Below are positions 11,632 through 23,549 of a DNA stretch of 64,000 nt, one piece after another. Every line of letters starts with the position of its first letter. The stretch's first letter is position 1. The position numbers and the translations under genes were made by a program. The notes under the pieces were generated by a model, which saw only the letters and a list, made by a program, of their open reading frames with translations, ran no database searches and had not been told where the DNA came from. Origin of the DNA: Limonium bicolor (taxonomy: Eukaryota > Streptophyta > Magnoliopsida > Caryophyllales > Plumbaginaceae); contig CM041776.1 in NCBI GenBank assembly GCA_023374045.1, forward strand, positions 471,375,375 through 471,439,374. The letters are read 5' to 3'.

Positions 11632-11869
11632 CTCCCTCCGTCCTGAATTGACCGTCCTGTTTGTTTTATGACACATTTTTCAACTTCATTATTAAGCATA
11701 TAAGATAAAATAATTTTATAAAACTAAATTTTGTAATATATAGTTTAACATATAAGGAATCATATACAAAACTTAAATTTTAAAAATTATTTTAATTTAT
11801 ATGTTAAAAGTTGAAGTCAAACGACATGTTTAAATAATAAACAGGACGGTCAATTCAGAACGGAGGGAG
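11632..11869. mobile_element. Stowaway-type MITE (Tc1/mariner)
   Basis: 238-bp non-autonomous element with near-perfect terminal inverted repeats beginning CTCCCTCCGTCC and ending GGAGGGAG, followed inward by matching GACCGTCCTGTTT/AAACAGGACGGTC arms. Flanked by the TA target duplication typical of Tc1/mariner (11630-11631, 11870-11871). AT-rich core, no ORF. Confidence 0.92.
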
Positions 11870-11871
11870 TA

Positions 11872-12352
11872 TATAACTATTTATTCGAATGCACAACTAA
11901 CTCGTTTGACCGCATTCAGAGTTGTTAAAACTAGGACCCCATCAATCATAAAGAGAAAGTGATAAAGGTATAACAATAAAGTTTGCTACATAGTAGATCC
12001 ACTGAGGTCAAGCAAAGTCTTCTCTAGTTATGATTACTAACTTCGTTTTTTTGTTTTGAATAAAATTACTATAACTTCGTTTTGGATTAGCTAAAATTGT
12101 ATCTTTGAGTTTCAAACTTAAACCCGTTTAGTTTGAAATTTATTAAACTGACCTTTATCCGAATTCGTGTACATAGAGTGTGGGAAGAGAAAAACTCCTA
12201 AATGGAAAGCTATTGTGCTTGGTTAGGAAAACGACTTAAGTGTATCCGACTATGTCAGCGTTACTAGTTAGAGCCTATTTGAAACGCAGTCGTGCTTACC
12301 TTCTCGGCAGTAGAATTAGGGATTTATATGGTGCTAATCATGTTTGTCTTAT
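11872..12352. other. Spacer without recognised feature
   Basis: AT-rich non-coding DNA between two MITEs; no ORF, RNA gene or repeat recognised. Confidence 0.4.
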
Positions 12353-12355
12353 TTA

Positions 12356-12680
12356 GGGCATCCACAATGGTTTTAAGTTTCTTAACACATTCTTAGATGA
12401 CATGTCATCTAAAAATTATATTTTATTACTTAAGAAACTCTATTCACTACAATAACAAAGTTTCTTATTCTTCTCTCTCTTAATGAACAACCAATCAACT
12501 ATCACTATTTAGAAGTGAGAGAAAATATGAAAGAGAGAGATACACATAGGTGGGTCTAATGTGTCATAAAAAGTGGGGTTCTTATTTAAGAACCTTGGGA
12601 AGAGAAAATGGGTGGAATCCACACCATTGTAGAACATTTCACATATATAACCGTGTCAAGAACCCTTATTGTGGATACCC
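12356..12680. mobile_element. Tourist-like MITE (PIF/Harbinger)
   Basis: 325-bp element with terminal inverted repeats GGGCATCCACAATGG... and ...TTATTGTGGATACCC, flanked by the 3-bp duplication TTA (12353-12355 and 12681-12683), the PIF/Harbinger signature. No coding capacity. Confidence 0.85.
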
Positions 12681-12725
12681 TTAGTACTGTATGTTACTTC
12701 ATTCTGAGGGCTGTAATAGCACTAG

Positions 12726-13170
12726 ACATATAATATGGACCGGACATTATTAATATGATGAACTGTTGTATTTGGGCCTGTGTGCTATCAATTTAGTCGG
12801 CTCATTGCATTTACCTGTAGTTTACGGGGCGTCTAATGAGGTGTGGGAGGGTCCGACATATGATATGAACCAGACATTATTACTATGATGGACTGCTGTA
12901 TTTAAGCCTGTAGTGTTATCAATCAAGTTAGCCCATTGCTTTTACTGTCACTCGGGTGCTGTTTGCGGGGCGGTTAGTGAGGTGTCGGAGGGTCCAGCAT
13001 ATGATATATGAACCGAACAATTATTACTATGATGGACTACTGTACTTGGGCTTGTACTGTTATAAATTAAGTCCGCCCATTACTTCTACCATCACTCAGC
13101 CGCTGTCTGTGGGGCGGCAAAGTAGACTCTTTGACCAGGGAGGTGTGGGATGGGAGGGTCCGATGTTGCT
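12726..13170. repeat. Degenerate tandem repeat, about 130-140 bp units
   Basis: Three diverged units start at CATATAATATGGACC (12726), CATATGATATGAACC (12857) and CATATGATATATGAACC (about 12999), each with ATTACTATGATGGACTGCTGTA-like and GAGGTGTGGGAGGGTCC-like segments. Non-coding; origin unclear. Confidence 0.7.
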
Positions 13171-13553
13171 CGTGGTCGTGGTGGTATGGGATGAAATGTC
13201 TAGCGGTTTGACTTGAAGGAGCGTCTTTCTTTGTTGCCTGCCTCAATCGTGAATTCATCCCACTGGTTTTGGTCATTTTATTGTACAACTGGTTGTATAT
13301 ATCTAAAAAATATCTTATGTGGTAGCGATGATATGTTTTTGAAGTTTTATATTTTTATTTTAAAATTTTGAAAACAGATTCTAATTTAAATAAGTCTATT
13401 ATTACTATGACCGCTCTCTAAAAATCTAAAGAAATTATACAAGTACAAAAATAATTTAATATTTAAATCCAAACTTTTAATTTAAATAAATATATTATTA
13501 CTATAACCAATAAAAAATATTAGAGAAAATCTACAACATAACCGGGTAATCTA
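13171..13553. other. AT-rich spacer next to the LINE 3' end
   Basis: Low-complexity AT-rich sequence, no gene or known repeat recognised. Confidence 0.4.
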
Positions 13554-13565
13554 TTTTTTTTTTTT

Positions 13566-16054
13566 GAAAAATGAAAAGGATATATTAATATGGAAGAGGC
13601 TGTACAAAGGGAGATACATAGGTATATGGGAGGACCTATGTGTCAGATAATGATTAAGTTACACAAAGCATAGGGCGGTGTAAGAGAGAACTACTCTAAC
13701 AACATACAAAAGCGGCGCGGGGCCGTCAAAAGCGGGGAAGGGACGAAAACCCCGTATAGCTCATGATGTACAAAAAGAGGGCAAAAGGGAGAGGATACAA
13801 CATTTTCAGAGCTAAGTACAAAGTATCCTATCCAGCTAAGCAAAATCTCTATTAGATGGTCCCATCTTAGTCTAAATGATTGCTTTAGTGGCAACCTTTA
13901 TGTCAAACACAATGTGGGTTGGGTCACGAGCGTGGTTGGCCATGACGCGCTTGCATCTCTCAATCCAAATGTTGTAGATGACGTTGGCGATGGCCGCTCT
14001 TCTAACTAGGTCAATCGCACGGTTTGTCTTGCAATAACGGGTCATCCAATGAATGCAGCTGCGGAGGCTAGACCTATTGGTGGGGATACCTAGCCAGTCA
14101 CAAACAGTCCACCAAATCCTACAAGAGAACCTGCAATGGAAAAAAAGATGATGGCTAGTCTCTAGAGCACGCTCACAGAGCCATCAACGATTAGCAACAC
14201 AGATGCCCCAAGATTGGAGCTTATCACAGGTTTTAAGTATACCACTAAAGGTGACCCATAAAATGAATTTGGATTTGGGGATAAACCAAGATCTCCAACA
14301 AATATTGTACCAAATGAAAGGCCTGGGAGAATGAGTTATATCATTGTATAAGGAACTGACACGAGGGCGGGCATTGTTAGAGAGGAGAAGCGACGACACA
14401 TCATCTAAAGAACCACATTGCACGATCCACCAATCTTTGGCAATGAGGATGGATTTCCAGGTCCAGGGATCATCTGCAATGGCTTTGGTCGTCCAGATAT
14501 CACGATCAGCTAAAAATAAGTTATGTATCCATCGAATTCAGAGACGCTCAGGATCATGAGCAATGGCGGAGATAGTTTTAAGCATGAAGCACATGTTCCA
14601 TTTATGAATGTCTTTCAGCCCTAGGCCTCAATTCTTCTTATCAGTGGAAATGGCATTCCAAGCGATAGGGGGGTGGTATTATTCTCAACATCTCCTGACC
14701 AAAGAAATGAGCGGAAGATTTTGGGATGCGATTCATGACATTCTTGGGAATGGATATGGAGGAGGCCCAGAATCTAACAGTGCCGAAGAGAGAGCTCTGA
14801 ATAAGGGAAAGACGCCCCGCGAATGAAAGTGTTTTACCTCCCCAAGAGGATATGGTTTTTTGGATGTTGTCAATCAGCGGGTTGAAATCCCTAGTTCTAG
14901 GATTCCTAGCAGAAATGGGAATGCCAAGATATCAGAAGGGAGAGCCTCGATTGAACCCAATAGAGCTAATGATCGAGTCAGCGCAAGGGGCCTTAACCCC
15001 GCTAAAGAAGATGTCTGATTTAGACGGGTTAAGCATAAGGCCCGAGGCCTCGAGAAAAGACTGACCTTGCTGAGCATGAGGGAAACAGAGGCTTGATTGC
15101 CTCTATAGAAAATGAGGGCGTCATCAGCAAAAGGAAGGTGGGTGATGCGAAGAGGTTTGCATGTTGGGTGGTAACGGAAGGAAGGGGAATAGTGTAACTG
15201 GTCAAGAAGACGGGAGAGCATGTCCTTAACCAAAAAAAAGGTACGGGGATAAAGGGTCTCCTTGGCGCAGACCCCGCTCACCTTTGAAAAACCCCGAAGA
15301 GGAGCCATTGATGTTAATCGAGAAGGAGGTGGTAGTCACGCATTGCATGATCCAATTCACAAACTCGGGAGGGAAATTAAGAAATGATAGGGTCTCCTTT
15401 GGGAACGACCAGCTTACGGTGTCAAAAGCTTTCCTGATGTCCATATTCATCATGCAACGGGGGGAGATGTGGGCCCTTTGATAATGTTTCATTAGGCAAA
15501 AGCAGAGTTGGATGTAATCCGACTTCCCTTAAAAAAGGCTCCTTGACTATCATTCACGGGGAAGGGAAGAGCCTCTTTAAGTCTATCTGCAAGGATTTTA
15601 CTGATGATCTTGTAAAGGGTGTTGCAGCATGAGATGGGTCTGTAATCCTCAGGGGAGCAGACAACATCTGATTTCGGAATAATAGTAATGAGAGTGGTGT
15701 TGATTTGCCTGAGAAGTTTGCCACTGTGAAAGAAGCTTTTGATAGCCAAGCAAACGTCTTCCCCAATGATATTCCAAGCCGCTTTAAAGAATTTGGCCGT
15801 GTAGCCATCAGGACCCGGAGCCTTGTCGTCTCCAATGAAGGAAAGGGCCGACATTATATCAGAGTTCTCGACAAGCCGGATTAGGGGGTCCCACCTGGAT
15901 GGGTCCAGAGTTCTAGCGTTCTCCAATCTAAGGTCATTGAAGGTGCGGGGGTTGGTCACTCTGGTACTCAACGTATGTTGGAAATGAGTGACAAGGCATC
16001 TTTCAATGTCAAGAGGGGTATTGAGAACCTTACCAAGGTCATTGGTGATGGAAG
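13566..16054 (-). pseudogene. LINE ORF2: reverse transcriptase and zf-RVT region
   Basis: Minus-strand RT of plant L1 type, with motifs in order: [62 protein letters not shown], and the catalytic box FADDALIFY (near 15100). A zf-RVT-like tail (PKSKFILWVTFSGIL, then LQSWGI and CERALETSHHLFFHC) follows at 13900-14290. Several frame changes and stops break it. ORF2 normally nicks target DNA and primes reverse transcription of the LINE RNA there. Confidence 0.87.
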
Positions 16055-17839
16055 TGTTACACCAAAATTTTGACCCCCGTGGTTAGGGTCTGTAAGGCTT
16101 TGGTGTTGTGAGAGGCACTTCAATCAAGTAATGAGAGATTCCGGCTCGATCGGCGCATTCCGGGACATGGGGAGCAGTTTCGTCATCATCAGGGGCGTTT
16201 TCGTAATTTTTAAGGCTCCAAATACCTCCTCTAGGCTTTCTCTCTCCTCTAAAAGATTCTCAAATCAACTTGAAATGTTTTTGAAATTTTACCCATGATA
16301 GAGGATGACATTTTAAGCATAATGGCGTTGGAATTTTGATTTTTTGAATTTCCAATAATTTTCTAGCAATTTTCGATTGAATCTGATGAGAAATTGAATT
16401 TAAAAATATTCCAACATTTAAAAAATTCGATTCCACTTCAAAAAAATCATAATTTTCATCCTTGACACGTGGCTAAAATTTCACAGCAAAATTCCTTTGG
16501 GAAGTCACTTAATTAAAATGCCAAAAAATCTTACTTTTACTAGATTTTCTTTATCTTTAAGAAAGTCTATATAAAGGGATAAATCTCTTGATCAAATCAG
16601 AATCTCACAAGCTCAAGAACCCTAAGAAGTCAGAAAGCATAGCCTCCCCTCTCTCTCTCATGTTTTTCAACATCCGTCCACCCAAATCATACCGAAATTC
16701 ACCAGAAATCACCATCTAAGCTCGTTTTCCAATTCCCAAAGCCTCAACAATCATCAAAACCCCACATAAACACCACCGAAACGTGAAGAACAGCAAGAAC
16801 AACCAATAATCAGAAGCTTGGTTTGAAAACCTTTCGGGTCTGCCATCAACGAAACATTCGACGAATCCCGGTGTGAAGGATCATTGTAAACCCGAAGGTA
16901 AAACTGGTAGAAATTCCACTTTCCTAACTCCCTACGACCTTATCAGTCTTGCCTCAAAATTTGGGTTCAAACCAACTCTTTTCGGCATCTGTATTACTAA
17001 TTGTTTTAGCTACTGCCTTGTTACTTGTTTGCTAAGTTTCGTATTAATTTTGACTTCAAATTGAATTCTTTCAATTACTAACATGCTTATAATCTTTCAG
17101 GCTACGTACCCATAAAATTTGAGTAGAAAACACCGTCGGGAACCACCAGAAAACCCCTGTCCGTGGGTGGTCCGTGACCTCGGACCTATGGTCCGGGACC
17201 ACGGACGGGTTGTCCGTGGCCACGGACTCCCACGGACGGCGGCGGGATTTTTAAAATTTCAAAATTTAGGTTTTTCTAAATAATGTCCGGGCCCACGGAC
17301 AACGTGTCCGTGACCCCGGACTTTTTCAAAATTCCGTTTTCCCTTAAATTCAACTTTTCTGTAAAACTAGGTTAATTGGGGTCCGTGGTCTCGGACATGG
17401 GGTCCGTGGCTACGGACGTAAACAAAATTTGACCTAATTCTGCCTCTGAAACCCTAGTTTAGGTATTTTTAATTTCACTTTAATTTTCTGTCAAAAAATG
17501 TTAAAAAAAAAAACAGAAGCGCGCACTTAGGTTAAAAAGACTCTTAATATGCCGTAATTAAACTAAGTAGAGGAAAAACGACTTCTAGGGGTAATGAAAG
17601 TAATTGAACCCTAAATACGTCGTATACCAAGCCCCCGAACCCGAACTCTCCTTTCCTAATTTGATCTAGGTAAAAATTAGGTGGCGACTCATAATAGGTT
17701 CCAGTGAGCTAGCTTAGGTTTTAATAATTAATGTTATATGGCATAGTTATTAATCTTAGGTTATAAGTGGACCTAAAGCTCGACTAGATCCTAATCAACT
17801 TAATCAACATAGGGTAGGGTTTAAAAATCGAGGCTCACC
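16055..17839 (+). repeat. 5' LTR of element E
   Basis: Begins TGTTACACC and ends near GGCTCACC just before the PBS. Matches 28444-30200 throughout with scattered substitutions and small indels, clearly more diverged than the LTR pairs of F and D. CTATATAAA at 16566-16574 is a plausible TATA box (TATATAAAAGG in the other copy near 28956). A GC-rich GTCCGTGG/CCACGGAC palindrome cluster lies at 17158-17425. Confidence 0.88.
17155..17425. repeat. GTCCGTGG/CCACGGAC palindrome cluster in E LTR
   Basis: About ten GTCCG..GG or CC..CGGAC words in alternating orientation, giving many short stems (for example GTCCGTGG with CCACGGAC). Downstream of the putative TATA box, so probably in the transcribed R/U5 part. 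A shortened version is at 29546-29785 in the 3' LTR. Confidence 0.7.
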
Positions 17840-17842
17840 GAC

Positions 17843-17860
17843 TGGCGACTCCGCTGGGGA
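17843..17860 (+). other. Primer-binding site of element E
   Basis: TGGCGACTCCGCTGGGGA immediately downstream of the 5' LTR, complementary to a tRNA 3' end (CCA side first). This sets the orientation of E as plus. Confidence 0.8.
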
Positions 17861-19276
17861 TAAATTCTTAACTTTAACCTGTTTAATTTTAAGAAAGAGG
17901 GCTTAACTCGAAAAATTCTTTATTTATCGCTTTACTACTTTGTTTGTTTACTTTCATGCGCACTTTAATTTTCTGCACCTTTGCATCATATGAGAGCGAG
18001 GGTCCACGCAAACCGGTTTCATCCCTGGACCAGTTTGAGGGTCTCCTGTCAGGGACTCACACCTTTTAGGTGATGTGAATAAGTGGGGGAAGAGAGGAGG
18101 GTGTCGTCTAACCACACCCCCTTAATACCTGGGCTTTAGCCCCAAGCATTTTCCTGGCAGTGCCCTTACCTAGCCTTGTTTGGTCATTCAAAGACCCGAC
18201 CGTAGACGCACACCTTTAGGTGATGTGGAAAAAGTGGGGAAACCCAAAGAGAATAGCGTGCAAGCCTTATTCCTTTGTGGTAACTTGGGCCCACGCCCCA
18301 AGCACCTCTCCGGATCGATCCATACCCGGTTTGATTTAAGCGTCTAGTGAGAACATGTTGAACTTGTGTGGGCCTTACTTTCTTAGATGATCAGCCCACT
18401 ACCAAGCCTAGAAATTGATAGGATCTTTCCTACATCAACTCAGCCCAACCCGAATTCGCGGTTTTATTATTTGCAGCCCAAAGGCTCTATTTGGTTTAAC
18501 ATGTGACTTATGTGGGCTTCGGCCCAAAAGTTTAGACTTAGGTGGTTTCTTTTTCAGCCCAATTTGGTTTATCCATTTAGTTCTAGGCCCATAAAAAAAT
18601 CCACCTAAAAGTAATCCATGAGACATGTAAGCCAATCAAGCCTTCCACTGAAATTCTTCCGACCCAAGGCCCATTCTAGTATAGGAAAAATCTTCACTTG
18701 GGCTTTAGCCCAAAATCCTAGATCTAGGCATCATCTTTCAGGTTTAATCAATACTACTCATTCAGGTTTCAGTCCAAATTCCAATCTAGGGTTTTGTTCA
18801 GCAATCATTCCAGCGCAAATACCACACTCATGACTCATTCTATTTAGGGCCCATAGACCAATTCATAGTTTTGGCCCATAAGCTTCGCTTTCAATCCAGA
18901 AGTTCGGCCCATAGCACAAAACATTTGAATCCAAGATAGTTTGCATAGCTCATTCATTCTAGTTTCTAGCTTCAAGGCCCAATAAGAACATTAAACGAAT
19001 CTCAGACTTCAAGGTTTTCTCTCTCGGCCCAGTGGCCCATTCACGGTTCGTGTGGCCTCCTTCAGCCCGTTTGTTTCACTTCCAGATTAAGGGTATTCAG
19101 GCCCGCACATCTGTTCTATCCTAGGAGTCACTCTAGCTCATGCACTTCACTCTTAGCTTGGAAAAGATTCAGACCCTGGTTCCTCCTACGTAACCCATAT
19201 GCATTCCTAGTTCAGACATTTTACGAAGCCTATTCGAAGTTCAGAAGGAAGACAATCACGGTCATCTCAATGGCAT
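17861..19276 (+). repeat. Element E internal region, left part: non-coding repeats
   Basis: No coding frame of any retroelement protein. 18060-18330 holds two diverged copies of a segment with CACACCTTT(T)AGGTGATGTG. From 18380 to 19090 the words GGCCCA/AGCCCA recur roughly every 30-60 bases, as a degraded tandem repeat. Ends at the F insertion, whose target duplication is 19272-19276. Confidence 0.6.
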
Positions 19277-20974
19277 TGCAGACGTGTATATCTGAGTGGT
19301 TAAACTGGTGTAAAAATAAAAGAAAATTAAAACTCAAACTAAACGTCGGGCTGCAAACAAATCCAGGTCGTGGTAGTATAGTGAAATGTAAGCGACCGGA
19401 TATCGAACCGTGTGACTAATGTGCATATTATAGTACCTAAGTGTGTCACAAAAAGGGGGGATTAATTGACTTGTATTATAAATAAAAAGGAAAGATAAAA
19501 TAAACTAAGTTAATAGATAAATTAAACGGAACTCTGGGTCAGGTTATTATAATCTGCTTAACTATGCTATCTCTACTGGTTTAATGTAATAATTTGGCAA
19601 GATTCCTGTTATTATCTTAAGGTCCGATGAAAACTCATAAGAACTCGTTTACCTGAAAATGCAAGGTCCGATGAAAACTCAAGCAAAATACGTATAAACG
19701 GCAGAGGCGTAAGAGGAATTTTATTCTTGCAACTGAGTACTAACTTAAACGATGAAAATAAGTTTCCTCCAGTTTTACGGCTTAATTAACCTATCTATTT
19801 TTCACCGATCAGATTAGAAATAGATTTAGTAAAGCAATTTAATAAACTCATGACATTTATTAAATAGGTGCGAGATAACCTTTAATCGTAACAAACTGTA
19901 TTTAAATTAAAACCAGTAAAAATATTGCATAATTAATACAAACACATAATAACCATTCCCAGAGTATAAATATTCTAGCCTAACATATTAAATAGATAAA
20001 CAGAAACAAGAGTAATAGAAATCATCTGTAATCACTCCTGCATCCGTTCTGCTATTTTGTATACGTAGGACTAGAGGTGGATATGGTGGAATGTAAAATA
20101 AATAAAATGGAGAAGATGGGAGAAGAGAAATGGGACGTGTGATGTGTGGTCTGTAGTGTGGATGTTGGGTGGTGGATCTGTTAATGAAAGCAGAAGGTAC
20201 GTGTGTTTATATAGAGGAAAGGAAGAGGAAGAAAACAGAGGGAACACCGCGTGAGGATATTAAGGAATGGATTGGGGCGGCAGAAAGAGCTGGATCACGC
20301 GTGAAAGGATTTGCAGATTGATTGCTCATTTATTGCAGGGGACAAAACGCGTGCAGAGTAGATGGATATGGCGGAAGCAAGTTGCAGAGAGTCGGCGAAG
20401 AAGAAAACTGTCGCGTGAATTATCTGGACATTTACACGCGTCCGCGTAGATGTCCGCCTTAAATGGGGCGGTTCCTTATCTCTTGTCCGCCTTATATGGG
20501 GCGGTTCTTCATGCGGTCCTCACTATCTTGTCTGCATTGTTTCATACGGTTGCAGGGGCGGACACTTCTATCTCTCGTCCGCCTTGGCGTCCGCCTGGTT
20601 TTATGCGGACATCACTGTCCTGTCCGCCTAAGCGTCCGCGTCTGGTCATGCGGTTGTCCTCCAGTCATGTCCGCCTAAGCGTCCGCCTCCCCCATGCGGT
20701 TGCATGTGTTGTCGTGACTTATTTTCTTCAAACTTTGACCGGCTCTAGATTCTTCGTTTGGACTCCGTTTTCTGAGCCGTTTGCGTTTATGCGTTCGTCT
20801 CTTCATCTACTTTACTCCCAGCTTGGTTTTCCTCATGTTTAACCAATAAATTTGTGAGATAATAATAAAACATAAACTAGAGGAAAACTAACCGAAGTGG
20901 AGAAATGAGCAAGAAAAGTGCTAATATAATACATGAAATACACCTATAAATCATGCTCATTTGGACACTTATCA
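19277..20974 (-). repeat. 3' LTR of element F
   Basis: 1698 bp, TGCAGACG...CACTTATCA on the plus strand; matches 23550-25248 with few differences. Holds a GC-rich GTCCGCC/GGCGGAC/GCGGTCC palindrome cluster at 20440-20700 and a TATA-like TTTATATAG at 20206-20214 (minus-strand CTATATAAA). Confidence 0.9.
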
Positions 20975-20987
20975 CACCCCCACACTT
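20975..20987 (-). other. Polypurine tract of element F
   Basis: Minus-strand AAGTGTGGGGGTG directly against the 3' LTR, the usual plus-strand DNA primer. Confidence 0.8.
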
Positions 20988-22184
20988 ATCTTTTTGCTTG
21001 TCCTCAAGCAAAATCACGTACCCAAGTAAGTACGGAATGCTCAATATTAACAAATATTATTATGAAGGGTAGGATAAAGAGGTGAACAGGTCATGATCTT
21101 TTCAACTTATTGAGGAGTGTGAAAAATCAACTACTGGTGGCATAGGTGTGCTCAGGGCAAAAACAAAATATAGAGTTTCGGGGTATGATCCAAGGTACTT
21201 CAATGTTTCTTTTAGGTGACTCTAAGAACTTTTACCATGGCCAACTTCTCTCAAGAATGGGCATTGAGGAGAAAACAAAAGGAAAAATAGATTCATGCAT
21301 TTGTTTCACTTTTGCATAAGGGATGAGAAAATGTAGGCATCACGCCTTTGTATTTAAGAACACTCAATTCTCTTTGTTGTTTACCAATGGTGTCTCGCAA
21401 GTCCCTTATCTTTTTTTTTGTATTTTTCTTTCTCTTTTTTTTAACTGAGAAGTACCCCTTAGCAATCCCTAAGAGAGAAGACAGAAAAAAACCCTGAGCA
21501 ATAAAATCCAACCATTTGCAGATTATTTGGTCACACCGCATATAAAATGCTCCTCAAAAGTAATCAAAATTTTAAAATTTTGTACCATTTATCCCACAAT
21601 TCATAACAGTATTTATTCTTAAAGAGAACAACACACATATAAGGGGTCACGATATTGAATTGGACAAACGCAAGATAAGCAGAGAGATTAAGCATTTAAG
21701 CACAAAATTCCACCGAAAAGGGCACACTCCCCCACACTTAATTTGAACAATGTCCTCATTGTTTACCAGAAAAACAAGGGAAGGTTTCAGAAGACCTTTT
21801 CGGTAAGTAGATAAAATAGAGATAAAACAAAGGTCACAAATAAACATTTAAGCACATAAACACTCCTCTGCAGTTTTTATTTAAATAAAAGCATAATAAA
21901 AGAAACTGGTACTCCCCTGAGATTATTTTTGCTTGTTGTTAAAGGAGTTCCCCCACACTTGAGCTTCAGCCTCAAGTAGCGTAGCTTGGTTGCAGTGTGG
22001 ATATGAAGGTGCACCTGCATAAGACACTAGAAGTAACCATACTACAAACGGGGTTAAAAGTTAGCAAAAATAAATTTAAAGAGAACCTGAAAATTAAAAG
22101 AGCATAAAAGCAAATAAAAGTTCATCCGGGTTGCCTCCCGGGAAGCTGCCCTTCTTTAACGTCTTTGGCTAGACGCCCGCTTCG
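20988..22184 (-). other. 3' non-coding region of element F
   Basis: No gene. The part from 21643 is homologous to 1-548 (3' spacer of element A). A 14-base inverted repeat CTTCGTTATCCTGG (22180-22193) with CCAGGATAACGAAG (22223-22236) marks the edge of the deleted pol region. Confidence 0.65.
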
Positions 22185-23006
22185 TTATCCTGGATCAAAA
22201 ATAAAAGTAGACAACAGCTTTGCCAGGATAACGAAGTTAGCAGTAATTAAAAGCAAACCACCTGGATCAAAACAAAACGTTACTTCGGCAAATATAATAG
22301 GAAAATGAATACTCCACAAAATCTGGTGTTTGAGGAGGTACTGCTGGTAACGTAGTTCTAACAGAAGAACCGGTGGTGATGACTTTTCTTCCTCAAATTG
22401 GAGGATGTAAACATCCTCCTTTTGTAGGTGAGGCTCATAAAAAGAACGTTGATCGATATCATCTTCAGAGAAAAATGATTCTTCGAAGGTGATAATGGCG
22501 TTTTGTTTGGATATCTTGGCGGGAGGTGATGGCAATTCCTTCTCTTCATTTTCGAGGATGTAAGTATCCTCATCTTCTGGATAGAGCATAGAGAAGGATG
22601 GAAACAGGCGGTAGGTGACTGTAGAGGGAAGAGAGTAACTTACATCCGTAGTGGGGTGTTCTACCTCATGAACTGTTTTGCTCTTTGGTTGCTGTTCTTG
22701 TTGAGCGATTCTCTCCAGGTAATCTGGTTGATCCTCTAACCAGAGTTGTTCTTGGAATATGAGACAATCCTCATAATCATGAGCTCCCCCACATACGGAG
22801 CAGTATAAATACTGAGAATAGCAAAACTCTTGTTCGAACACCTGTTCCATTTGCCACGTAGCGATTCTCTCCAGGTAATCTGGTTGATCCTCTAACCAGA
22901 GTTGTTCTTGGAATATGAGACAATCCTTATAATCATGAGCTCCCTCACATACGGAGCAGTATAAATACTGAGAATAGCAAAACTCTTGTTCGAACACCTG
23001 TTCCAT
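22185..23006 (-). CDS. Gag fragment of element F with duplicated zinc knuckle
   Basis: 273-codon open frame. It starts with two tandem 52-residue units, each containing CSVC-x3-H-x4-C, an atypical C-x2-C-x3-H-x4-C knuckle (CSVCEGAHDYKDC and CSVCGGAHDYEDC). The DNA unit is 156 bp (starts at 22705 and 22861), so the duplication stays in frame. The rest is acidic and low-complexity with no known domain. The frame has no visible capsid domain. It may bind RNA as a nucleocapsid remnant, or be non-functional; expression is unknown. Confidence 0.55.
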   Translation of the reverse strand: MEQVFEQEFCYSQYLYCSVCEGAHDYKDCLIFQEQLWLEDQPDYLERIATWQMEQVFEQEFCYSQYLYCSVCGGAHDYEDCLIFQEQLWLEDQPDYLERIAQQEQQPKSKTVHEVEHPTTDVSYSLPSTVTYRLFPSFSMLYPEDEDTYILENEEKELPSPPAKISKQNAIITFEESFFSEDDIDQRSFYEPHLQKEDVYILQFEEEKSSPPVLLLELRYQQYLLKHQILWSIHFPIIFAEVTFCFDPGGLLLITANFVILAKLLSTFIFDPG

Positions 23007-23016
23007 TTGCCACGTA
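22705..23016. repeat. 156-bp tandem duplication in gag of F
   Basis: Two copies (22705-22860 and 22861-23016) differ at only a few positions, so the duplication is recent relative to the family. Confidence 0.9.
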
Positions 23017-23179
23017 CAGTTTTTTTTTGGATTTTCGTATATAAAACGTAACTAGTTATTCGGTGGAGAAATGAAGAAGCTGGAGCTATTTGGAGATGAC
23101 CGGAGTCGCGAGCTTGTTCTTCTCTCGGGGCGAGCTGGAGCAGTTTGGAAGTTGGGGAAGAACAGAGACTGAAATGCGG

Positions 23180-23350
23180 AGCTGGTGACGTCCGCTTGGA
23201 CGTCCGCGTGGAGGGGTGCGGACAGGTGTGCCCGCGCTGGTTGCGGTCCTCAGTGGCGTACGCTTGGACGTCCGCATGGGACAAGGCGGACAAGCCTCAT
23301 TGGCGTCCGCATCTCCGTCCGCATGAGGTTGGGCGGACGTGCTCGCGGAC
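23180..23350. repeat. GC-rich GTCCGC/GCGGAC cluster in F leader
   Basis: Repeated GCGGAC and GTCCGC words in both orientations in the leader between gag and the PBS, the same word set as in the U3 of F (20440-20700, 24715-24975). Confidence 0.65.
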
Positions 23351-23528
23351 AGGCTCTGTTGCGATTTTTTTTTACGTACTTAGCTGAAACAGATTATAAA
23401 ACAAACATACTAATAATATAAACAAAATATAAAAGATAATTAATATAAACAACAACAAAATAATATAGACGAAATATTCTAATATAACAAGTGAATAATC
23501 CGGGGCTTAGGGACTACAATAAATCTAC

Positions 23529-23546
23529 TCCCCGGCAACGGCGCCA
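23529..23546 (-). other. Primer-binding site of element F (tRNA-Asp type)
   Basis: Minus-strand TGGCGCCGTTGCCGGGGA, three bases from the 5' LTR. This PBS, complementary to a tRNA-Asp 3' end, is the one used by Athila-type elements. Confidence 0.88.
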
Positions 23547-23549
23547 TTT

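Noticed and set aside
16864..17064. 63-codon ORF conserved in both LTRs of E (16873-17064 and 29171-29452)
   Set aside because: Conservation follows from LTR duplication; lengths differ, codon pattern is unremarkable and no domain is seen.
20450..20842. 130-codon plus-strand ORF in element F LTR (and its copy at 24723)
   Set aside because: It arises from the GTCCGCC palindrome repeats, gives a low-complexity Ser/Arg/Pro product with no domain, and overlaps the U3 of a minus-strand LTR.
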